Positions 27,306 to 36,300 of a stretch of 43,473 nt of DNA are shown piece by piece; position 1 is the first letter of the stretch, and each line of letters starts with the position of its first letter. Position numbers and translations under genes: made by a program. The DNA comes from an uncultured Bacteroidales bacterium (lineage in GTDB: Bacteria > Bacteroidota > Bacteroidia > Bacteroidales > FEN-979), in the NCBI GenBank assembly GCA_903824935.1, contig CAIJYT010000018.1, positions 1 to 43,473 on the forward strand, in the 5' to 3' direction. The notes below the pieces were generated by a model. That model did no database searches and had not been told where the DNA came from. It worked only from the letters and a program-made list of their open reading frames with translations.

Positions 27306-29672
27306 TCATTCAATGATGATCTTTTCAATCTGGTTACGGGTCTCGGTGGTAACCTTCATGATATAGCTGCCCTTGGCGAGGAATGAAAGATCGATATGTT
27401 GTTTCATAGTGCCTGCGGGTGTGTATACCTGGTGGAAAACCTGGTGACCCTGGATATCGGTAACCACCACATCGGCGGACTGATTTCCAAGATTTGCGAT
27501 ATTAAGGTCAAAGATACCATTGGATGGGTTCGGCTGAACGCTGATGTTCAGGGCCTTGTTCAGATCGACGATACCGGTACAGGGATCAAAGGTGATATGG
27601 AGTGTATCGTTGGTATTACCATGGCATGGTGACATTGAATGAGTGGTGAGAATCAGGCTGACATGGCCGCTTGTTTTATCATTGGTCCAGGGCGTGTACT
27701 GGCAAACCATGTTCTGGGGATGGTCAAACGTACCGTCGCCAAGGGTTGTCCAAAGGCTCTGGTCATAACCTGTGCCGCTTCCGTGGACTGTAAATACAGG
27801 AACATAGTTGCAATAAGTGGTATCAACCCCTGCATTTGAAGTTGCAGGATGCTGAACTGTAACATCAACCGAATCGGTTATTGTGCCAGACCCGTCATTC
27901 ACTGTAACAATATAGGTCATTGAAGCAGCGGGATGAGCTACCGGGTTCTGTTGGGTGGAGGTGAAACCTGCAGGATTGGATGTCCATGAAAAAGTATAAG
28001 TGCCGCTTCCGCCCGAAGGGCTTACACCAAGTTGTGTGCTGTCGCCAACGCAAATGGTGCTTGGAACTGCAGTTGCTGTTGCCATAAGGATATTTCCAAA
28101 GGAGAAGGCACCGATCCTGGTCTTCCAGGTCATAGCTGAAGTGGTGGCATAATATTCCTGGGTATACCAGAATTTACCCGGGGATGAGGGGTCGGCATTC
28201 ATTGCGCTGTAATCTCCCCATCTTGATCTGCCGCCAAGGGTTGAAGTCTGTGAACCTCCTCCTACAACGATATTCTTTTCTCCGATGGTAAAGGTGCTCA
28301 GGGGGTCCGAAGCAAGACGGCCTGCATAACAAACCGAGGGGTGAACCGTTGAACTGGACAAAGAATACCCGAGGGCAATGTTGCCCAGGGAGTCCATTGC
28401 AATACTACCCATCCATCTCCAGGTTGCATCAGGAGCCCAGGTGCTTTCCTGGTAAATACTCCAGTTTGCAGGGGCGCTACCATCGTTGCGGAGTTCCCAC
28501 CAGCGGATAGCTGAAACGTTATTTGTAACATCCTTAACTGTACCTGAGCAAACGATTGACCAATGGTCGTTGAATTTCCTGAAAGGAAGGCGGAACATAA
28601 GGCGGCCGTTGATAAGGTCTAGCTTGGTTGAGGTACCGGGTTGCGGAACTTCTGCTACGTTAAGAGGATAGGTGTTATATGAAGCAACCGGAATAGTCTG
28701 GAGAAGTGCGTAGGTTGAATTTGAAGGGGTTGTCCAGTCTACCGTGAAACCATACATCCTGATATGGCCTGAGTTAAGCCATGCGAAAAAGTTCGGAGTT
28801 CCCATAGGGGGATAATTACCGTCGCAATCGGAAGGCAGAACGGCATAAGCCTCATTCGAACTGGGAAGTGTAAAGGATACCATATTTGCAGTTGAATTTC
28901 CTGCGTACATGGCGGCTTTGTCAAAACAACATGCCAAAGTGCCTAAATAAGATGTGGAACCTGATGAAAACCTGTTGGCAGTCATATAAATACCATCGGG
29001 CCATACACCGAGTTTAGGATAGTCGGGCATATCGGTGAACTGGAACTGGTAACGGTTCCAGGTACCGAGAGGATCGTTGGTTACAGATACAGCCACCATT
29101 TCCCAGAATGGTCCGTTAGGATAGGTGGGAAGTGAAAACTGTGAAAAAATCCAGCGGTCAGAAACTTCATCGTACAGAACGACGGCGTCTCCGTCATTGG
29201 AGTTGTGAGGCATGCCAGAAAAAATCGAACTGTTCATGGCAGGGCCGAGAAGTTTGTTACCTGCTTTATCATAGATAGCATAAACACTGTTCACAACCTG
29301 GAAATAATTGTTTGTACCAACATCACCATCCGTATCGGGAGGATACAGTGATCCGCTTCCGTTTATCCCGTCATAGGAAAGCAGCAAGCTGTCGAGGCTG
29401 CTTGTCCCCTGGTAATTCTGTAGGGTACGGTCAACAACAATCTGAGGCTGATAAGTCTGGTTCATGCCCGGAGGGAAAAGGATGTTTTTAACAACACCTT
29501 CTTTCCATGAATTGTCTGAATTTTTCGGTGCCAGCCTTACAAGGTCCCTCAAGGGGGGCGACACGTCGAAATAGCAGTTCTTTGTAACCTGCGGTTTTAA
29601 GGCAGGTTCATTCTGAGCCAATACACCAAGTGTAAGGCTGCAGATAACTAGCAAAGTAAAAAGTTTTCTCAT
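27306..29672 (-). CDS. Large secreted protein with PKD-like domain and T9SS type-A sorting domain
   Basis: Signal peptide MRKLFTLLVICSLTLGVLAQ; CVGDSTQLGVSPSGGSGTYTFSWTSNP PKD-like; C-terminal NISVQPNPSNGIFDLNI...FLAKGSYIMKVTTETRNQIEKIIIE. Confidence 0.8.
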   Translation of the reverse strand: MRKLFTLLVICSLTLGVLAQNEPALKPQVTKNCYFDVSPPLRDLVRLAPKNSDNSWKEGVVKNILFPPGMNQTYQPQIVVDRTLQNYQGTSSLDSLLLSYDGINGSGSLYPPDTDGDVGTNNYFQVVNSVYAIYDKAGNKLLGPAMNSSIFSGMPHNSNDGDAVVLYDEVSDRWIFSQFSLPTYPNGPFWEMVAVSVTNDPLGTWNRYQFQFTDMPDYPKLGVWPDGIYMTANRFSSGSTSYLGTLACCFDKAAMYAGNSTANMVSFTLPSSNEAYAVLPSDCDGNYPPMGTPNFFAWLNSGHIRMYGFTVDWTTPSNSTYALLQTIPVASYNTYPLNVAEVPQPGTSTKLDLINGRLMFRLPFRKFNDHWSIVCSGTVKDVTNNVSAIRWWELRNDGSAPANWSIYQESTWAPDATWRWMGSIAMDSLGNIALGYSLSSSTVHPSVCYAGRLASDPLSTFTIGEKNIVVGGGSQTSTLGGRSRWGDYSAMNADPSSPGKFWYTQEYYATTSAMTWKTRIGAFSFGNILMATATAVPSTICVGDSTQLGVSPSGGSGTYTFSWTSNPAGFTSTQQNPVAHPAASMTYIVTVNDGSGTITDSVDVTVQHPATSNAGVDTTYCNYVPVFTVHGSGTGYDQSLWTTLGDGTFDHPQNMVCQYTPWTNDKTSGHVSLILTTHSMSPCHGNTNDTLHITFDPCTGIVDLNKALNISVQPNPSNGIFDLNIANLGNQSADVVVTDIQGHQVFHQVYTPAGTMKQHIDLSFLAKGSYIMKVTTETRNQIEKIIIE

Positions 29673-29734
29673 AATAACGCTGATATTGTCTGAGTGATAC
29701 TTAAATTGTTAAAACTTACGGTTCATTTCAAGAA

Positions 29735-29742
29735 CAAAATTA
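29735..29742 (-). promoter_or_regulatory. Bacteroidota -7 box (TAATTTTG)
   Basis: caaaatta on the plus strand, upstream of the T9SS cargo gene at 29672. Confidence 0.35.
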
Positions 29743-29815
29743 TAGAAAATTCAGTACATTAATACATTATGATGTATATTTTATATAATTTTAACTCCCA
29801 CAAAATGAAGCGATC

Positions 29816-30520
29816 ATGAACATAATAGTTACCGGAGCGGGTAAAGGCATTGGTTACGAGATAGTTAAAATACTTTGCAAACATAAACAAAACCATATCC
29901 TGGCTTTATCCAGGAAAATGAGCGACCTGAAAGACCTCGTTAGTGATTGCCGCAGGCAGACTCCTGATGCGAAGATCACACCTTACGAGTTCGACATGAA
30001 CCAGTTTGATTTTTACCCCTTCATTGCCCAGAGGATGGAGACCATTCTGCATAAGGTGGATGTGATCATTCACAACGCCGGGAGGTTGATTAGCAAGCCA
30101 TTCGCAAAGATTGAGCAGGGGGATTTCGACGAGGTTTTCAATGTAAATGTGAAAGCTCCCTTCTTTTTCACTCAGGCTATGCTGCCCCTGATGAACAAGG
30201 GCAGCCATATTGTTATGATCAGCAGCCTCGGGGGTGTTCAACGGACAAAAAAATTCAATGGGCTTTCGGCTTACAGCCCTAGCAAAGGCGCTCTTTTGAT
30301 CCTGAGCGAGTGCCTGGCACAGGAGCTTGCCGAGCAGGAGATAAGCGTAAACTGTCTGGCCCTGGGTGGCGCTCAGACGAAAATGTTTGAGAAAGCATTT
30401 CCAGGTGTCAAAGCCCCCATGTCACCCCAGCAAATAGCAGCATTTATCGCAGATTTTTCCGTGAGCGGCCACAGGCATTTTAACGGGAAAGTTCTCGAAG
30501 TTGCACTTGCTGAATCGTGA
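29816..30520 (+). CDS. Short-chain dehydrogenase/reductase
   Basis: IIVTGAGKGIGYEIV (TGxxxGIG), IHNAGRLI (NAG), MISSLGG, YSPSKGAL (YxxxK). Confidence 0.88.
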   Translation: MNIIVTGAGKGIGYEIVKILCKHKQNHILALSRKMSDLKDLVSDCRRQTPDAKITPYEFDMNQFDFYPFIAQRMETILHKVDVIIHNAGRLISKPFAKIEQGDFDEVFNVNVKAPFFFTQAMLPLMNKGSHIVMISSLGGVQRTKKFNGLSAYSPSKGALLILSECLAQELAEQEISVNCLALGGAQTKMFEKAFPGVKAPMSPQQIAAFIADFSVSGHRHFNGKVLEVALAES

Positions 30521-30572
30521 ATCGAGAACCGTGATCCGTAACGATTCACGATTCACGATTCACGGTTCACGG
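30511..30572. repeat. Palindromic heptamer array shared by the convergent SDR and hydF 3' ends
   Basis: tgaatcg tgaatcg agaaccg tgatccg taacg attcacg attcacg attcacg gttcacg g. Confidence 0.9.
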
Positions 30573-31802
30573 TCAAAGGTATTCCGACGTATCCCCTTCT
30601 TTTCCTGTGAACGGCGCAATGGCACGCTGATAGATGCCATGCACCCAGGCAATAGCCATACCATAGTTGGTAACAGGTATTCCTGCATCCACTGCGGGCT
30701 TCAGCCTGTTCTGGAGTTGTTTCCCTGTAATCATGCAGCCTCCGCACTGAATGACCATGGCATAATCAGTGATAGGCCGGCTTATCGCTCCCAATCCTGA
30801 AACTACGTCGAATTCCAGGTCCTTCCCTGTAAAATTGCTCAGCCACCTCGGGAGCTTTACCCTCCCGATATCATCACATGAAACATGGTGAGTGCATGAT
30901 TCAAGGATCAGGATACGGTCACCCTGTTTCAGCTCACTGATCCGGGGAGTGCCTTTAAGATAATTGGCAAAATCTCCTTTCTGCCGTGCAAGAACGATAC
31001 TGAAGCTGGTCAGCGGGATCTCCTTCGGGATTGCTGCATCGGCTTTCGGAAACACCTGGCTGTCGGTGATGACAAGTACAGGTTTGGGCTGCATGTTCCT
31101 GATATAAGTGTCGACTTCACGCTCCTTACATATAACACAGATCCCGTCGTTATCCAATACATCCCTTATTACCTGAACCTGTGGCAGTATCATCCTCCCT
31201 TCGGGAGCTTCGATATCTATCGGGGTGATCAGTAAAACAGTGTCGCCGTATGAAATCAGGTCAGCAACCAGGGGTTTCCTGGTATAAGCCGTTTCGGGCA
31301 TGGCCTCCCGGATGACACGTACCAGATCGTCCAGCTTTTCGGGATGAAGCGAGGAAAAATCAAGCAAGGTCACACTGTACCTCTCCTGCAGCACCCTTGA
31401 AAGATTGTCATCTATCTTCTCCACATCCGATTTATTATGGACAATGACGAACGGCAGCCCGGCCTTCTTAAATTCCCTGATCAGATTCTTTTCATCCTCA
31501 TCGAAAGTATTATTGGCGATGATCAAAAGGGCCAGGTCTACCTGCCTGAGAGCCTCCCTTGTTTTGGAAATACGTTTTTCACCCAGTTCACCGGTATCGT
31601 CTATGCCAGCGGTATCTATCAGCACTACAGGGCCAAGCCTGGCTATTTCTATGGATTTTTTTACCGGGTCGGTCGTGGTCCCGGGGATATCGGAGACTAT
31701 AGCCACCTCATGGCCGGCAAGAGCATTGATGAGTGTGCTTTTACCATTGTTCCTTCTTCCGAAAATCCCGATATGGGGCTTGGTATCACGTGTGCGGGTC
31801 AT
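30573..31802 (-). CDS. hydF: [FeFe]-hydrogenase H-cluster maturation GTPase
   Basis: HIGIFGRRNNGKSTLINALAG, DIPGTTTDPV, LIDTAGIDDTGELG; C-terminal ESCTHHVSCDDIGRVKLPRWL and CGGCMITGKQL cluster-binding motifs. Confidence 0.94.
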   Translation of the reverse strand: MTRTRDTKPHIGIFGRRNNGKSTLINALAGHEVAIVSDIPGTTTDPVKKSIEIARLGPVVLIDTAGIDDTGELGEKRISKTREALRQVDLALLIIANNTFDEDEKNLIREFKKAGLPFVIVHNKSDVEKIDDNLSRVLQERYSVTLLDFSSLHPEKLDDLVRVIREAMPETAYTRKPLVADLISYGDTVLLITPIDIEAPEGRMILPQVQVIRDVLDNDGICVICKEREVDTYIRNMQPKPVLVITDSQVFPKADAAIPKEIPLTSFSIVLARQKGDFANYLKGTPRISELKQGDRILILESCTHHVSCDDIGRVKLPRWLSNFTGKDLEFDVVSGLGAISRPITDYAMVIQCGGCMITGKQLQNRLKPAVDAGIPVTNYGMAIAWVHGIYQRAIAPFTGKEGDTSEYL

Positions 31803-31812
31803 GGTATTTTTT

Positions 31813-31829
31813 TATTTCGCTTTTCGCCT
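31813..31829. repeat. Short TAGCGAA-like array between aspA and hydF
   Basis: Minus strand: taaaaggcgaaaagcgaaata immediately after the aspA stop. Confidence 0.5.
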
Positions 31830-31830
31830 T

Positions 31831-33279
31831 TTACTCAATCGTATACCCCATTTTCAGAAGGTTCCCGGGTTTAAGAAGGTCTTCAAGCTTTGCAGGATCA
31901 ACAAGCCCCAGCTTTTCATTAGCCTCGGAAACTGAAAGTTTATCGGCTTTCATAAGCCTGGCAAGTTCTGCCGCTTTGTTATATCCTATTAAGGGTAAAA
32001 GTGCTGTTGTTACCGAGGGGCTCCTCATCAATTGCTCAAGGCTCACGGCAGTATTGATGGTTAAGGAGCTCAGAAGGTTTTGTTTCAAAGACTGGTTGGC
32101 TGCGATCAGGAGTTTAAGGCTGCTTATCATCGCATGGCCTATTACCGGAATGTAAGCGTTGAGTTCAAGGCAGCCCTGCCCGCAAAGCCCCGACACCAGC
32201 TGGTCGTTGGAGTACACCAGGTGCGAACTGCTGATGACAAATTCGGGGATTACCGGGTTGATCTTTCCAGGCATGATGGTACTGCCGGTCTGCCGTGCCG
32301 GGATGCTCACGACCGGAAACGGTTTATTAATGTCTGAAGCCATGAGCCTGATATCCGACGCCAGTTTTTCGAGGTTCACTGCATGAGACTTCAGCGTGGC
32401 GTGTACTTCCACGAAACTGTCTAGGTTGGAAGTTGCATCGGCCATATTTTCACTCCTTGCAACAGGCAATCCAGTAATCTTCTGCAGGTTTGAAACAACC
32501 TCCATAATAAAAAAGCGTGGCACCGACAGGCCTGTGCCAACAGCCCCGCCGCCCAGGTTGACCAGTTTAAGCCTTTCGGAACATTTTGAAACCCTCCACC
32601 AGTCACGCGACAAGGCCTCGCTGTATGTACTGAATAATTTCCCGAAAGATGAAGGCACTGCTTCCTGCATCTGGGTATAGGCTATTTTCATGCTATTCCG
32701 GTGAGCTGTCTCGATTTTTTCGACTTCTGCCCTTGTTTCATTAATTGAAGATTCAAGCTTCAGAAGTAAATAAAGAAGACATATCTTCAGTGATGTAGGG
32801 ATGACATCGTTGGTAGACTGGAATATGTTGGCATGCTCCAGCGGATCAATAACACTGTAATCACCCGGTTTTTTCCCAAGTTTAAGCAAGGCAGCATTGG
32901 CTATGATCTCATTGGCATTCATGTTTATGCTAGTCCCTGCCCCGCCTGATACTGCAGGTACTATCCAATGATCGAAATACAGACCTCCTGCAACTTCCGA
33001 TGCAGAGAGGATAAGCGCATCCAGCTGATCCTCTTGTAAAGTTCTTATATTTTTTTCAGGGTATTTCTTCGAAACAGCAACGAAATAATCGCGGCTGGTC
33101 AGGTAACAGGCTTTCTTGACGATTCCGATAGCCTCGTACCATTCTTTGTGAAAGGCAGTGCTGTCGGGGAAATTATCCCTGGCCCGGCAGGAATGTATCC
33201 CATACAGGGCATTGACCGGGACATCCACATCGCCCAGAAAATCCTGTTCTTTCCTTGTTCCCTCGTTAGGTTTATTCAT
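31831..33279 (-). CDS. aspA: Aspartate ammonia-lyase-like (fumarase/aspartase superfamily)
   Basis: FLGDVDVPVNALYGIHSCRARDNF, SGGAGTSINMNANEIIAN, QSTNDVIPT, ARQTGSTIMPGKINPVIPE. Confidence 0.85.
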   Translation of the reverse strand: MNKPNEGTRKEQDFLGDVDVPVNALYGIHSCRARDNFPDSTAFHKEWYEAIGIVKKACYLTSRDYFVAVSKKYPEKNIRTLQEDQLDALILSASEVAGGLYFDHWIVPAVSGGAGTSINMNANEIIANAALLKLGKKPGDYSVIDPLEHANIFQSTNDVIPTSLKICLLYLLLKLESSINETRAEVEKIETAHRNSMKIAYTQMQEAVPSSFGKLFSTYSEALSRDWWRVSKCSERLKLVNLGGGAVGTGLSVPRFFIMEVVSNLQKITGLPVARSENMADATSNLDSFVEVHATLKSHAVNLEKLASDIRLMASDINKPFPVVSIPARQTGSTIMPGKINPVIPEFVISSSHLVYSNDQLVSGLCGQGCLELNAYIPVIGHAMISSLKLLIAANQSLKQNLLSSLTINTAVSLEQLMRSPSVTTALLPLIGYNKAAELARLMKADKLSVSEANEKLGLVDPAKLEDLLKPGNLLKMGYTIE

Positions 33280-33335
33280 TTCGGGTGTAAAGATTTATTT
33301 TGTAATTTTACAAAAACTTTTTCAAAGCATCAGGT

Positions 33336-36300
33336 TTGAAGCACTTATACTTACTCTTTTTTCTGATCTTATTTCCAATACTTTTATCAGGGCAAACAAA
33401 CACCGACTTCTGGTTTGCCGGGCCTGAAGTTACATCAGGTCATGCCGACTCCCCTATCTTTCTCCGTGTAACCTCATTCAACCAGACTGCAAATGTAAGT
33501 ATTTCGGAGCCTGCCAATACTGCAGCTTTTCCAACGCAGAATATTGTCGTTCCGGCAAACAACACGATATCCGTCAACCTGACTGCATGGAAGGAGATCA
33601 TTGAATCAAAACCTCCCAATACAGTGTTGAATTACGGCATCCACATTCATTCAAATGTTCCCATTACAGCGTATTATGAGGAATCCAGTACACAAAATCC
33701 TGAAATATTTACATTAAAGGGCAATGATGCCCTGGGGACTTCATTTTATATTCCTTCCCAGGACACTTTGTATAATCAGGCTTTAAATCCCCAGGCTTAC
33801 AACTCCTTTGATATCATAGCCACTGAAGATGGAACAACCGTGACTATAACGCCTAAGACTGCCATTGTGGGCCATGCTGCGAAATCCACCTTCACCGTGA
33901 CCCTGAACCAGGGCCAGGTTTACAGCGCGCAGGCTACAGGACTGAACGGGCGTGACCACCTCATGGGCTCGACCGTTACTTCCGATAAAGCAGTTGCAAT
34001 TACCGTCAAGGATGATTCTGACCGGTTTCCGGGCCAGGGTTGTTATGACCTTACAGGGGACCAGATAGTTCCTGTGAATATAGTCGGGACCCAATATATA
34101 GTTGTACGTGGTTATTCCAACGGTGCAATGAATGACTGGGTGTTTGTGACGGCCACTGCCAATAACACCAACATCAGCGTTAACGGTGTTTTTGCCGTCA
34201 ACAAGAACGCCGGCGACACCTATCATTTCAAGATGGCCCTGACCGACACCTCCGCCTACGTTTCTACCGACAAGCCTGTTTACGTATGGCATCTTACAGG
34301 TTATGGCTGTGAAGCGGGTTCAGCCATTCTTCCACCGATGAACTGCACTGGATCTTCACAGATTGCATTCACACGCACCTCCGGAAATTCCTTTGAGCTG
34401 ATCATCCTTACCAAAGCCGGCGCCCAGGGATCCTTTACCCTTGACGGAAACTCCGCCCTGGTTACCGCTGCAATGTTCCATGTTGTTCAGTCCAATCCTG
34501 CCTTCGTCTTTGCCCGTATCGATTTCCCCGTTGGCACATTGCCGGTCGGCGCCCATATCCTTGCAAATTCACAGGACATCTTTCATATGGGAGTAATTGA
34601 AACATATGATGCAGGGCAGGCAGGTTGTTCTTATGGTTACTTTACCGATTTTGCCAGCCTGAACCTCGGGCCTGACCAGGAGGTATGCCAGGGTGTCAGC
34701 ATAACGCTTGACGCAGGGCCCAACCGGCTAAGCTATGACTGGTATTATAACGGCACCCTTTATACCTCAGGGGTTCAGTCCATAACAGTCAGCAACCCCG
34801 GAACATATTCTGTGACAGTGAACGACCACAGCTGTATATTATCCGATACCGTCGTCCTCAGTAATTATCCTTTTACAAACCCTGTCATAAACGGGGTCAC
34901 CGATTTCTGTGAAGGCACTCCCCAGCAGCTCAGCGTGCAGGGCACATATACTTCCTACCTTTGGACTACAGGAGCGACAACCCAGTCCATTACAGTTAAC
35001 ACAAGCGGCACCTACGGCGTAACTGTTTCAGACGCAAATCATTGCACCGGAAACACCTCTGTGAACGTAACTGTTCATCCCCTGCCGACAGCAACAATTT
35101 CGGGTACTATTGCAGTCTGCCAGAATGCAACTCAACCCCAGATTATTTTTACCGGGGCTTCAGGAACAGCGCCGTACACCTTTACCTATAATATTAACGG
35201 CGGATCAAATGTTACCATAGCCACAACTTCCGGGAACAGCGTGACTTTGAATGTACCGACAGGAACTCCCGGCACTTTCGCATACAGCCTTGTGAGTGTG
35301 CAGGATGCAAGTTCACCCCTTTGTTCCCAGGCCCAGGCAGGGAGCGCCACTGTTACTGTAAACGCCCTGCCAACCGCAACCATCTCAGGGACTGTTGCAG
35401 TTTGCCAGAATTCAAACGCCCCACTGGTCACCTTTACCGGAGCATCAGCCACTGCACCTTATACCTTTACATATAAGATCAACGGGGGAGCCAACCAGGT
35501 TATAACCACCACCTCGGGCAACAGCGTGACACTGGCCGCCCCGACCAATGTAGCAGGCACATTCGTCTATTCACTGGTGAGCGTGCAGGACGGCAGCTCA
35601 ACCTTATGTTCACAGGCCCAGGCCGGAAGCGCCACGGTAACTGTAAATCCCCTTCCTGCCGCCAGCATCTCAGGGACCACAGCAGTTTGCCAGAACTCTG
35701 CTTCACCCCCTGTTACTTTTACCGGTTCTTCAGCCACAGCGCCTTATACTTTTACTTACACCATCAATGGAGGTTCCAGCCAGACCATCACCACCACTTC
35801 AGGTAACAGCATCAGCATTGCCGCACTCACTATTACCGCCGGCACTTACGTATATGACCTGGTAAGCGTGCAGGATGCGAGCCTGACCCTCTGTTCACAG
35901 ACCCAGACCGGAAGTGCCACGGTGACCGTAAATCCCCTGCCAACAGCCACAATATCGGGGACTATGGCTGTTTGCCAGAATTCCAACGCACCCCTTGTAA
36001 CCTTTACCGGGGCTGCTGCCACCGCACCATATACCTTCACTTATACTTTAAACGGAGGTTCAAACCAGAACATCACCACTATTTCGGGTAACAGCATAAG
36101 CATTGCCGTTCCAACCAACACCGTCGGCACCTTTGTGTATACCCTGGTCAGTGTGCAGGATGCCAGCGTCACCCACTGTTCACAGGCCCAGGCCGGAAGC
36201 GCTACGGTAACGGTGAATCCTCTTCCAACAGCTGCCATTGCGGGAAACACTGCCGTTTGCCAGAATGCAAACGCTCCTCTGATAACCTTTACAGGGGCTT

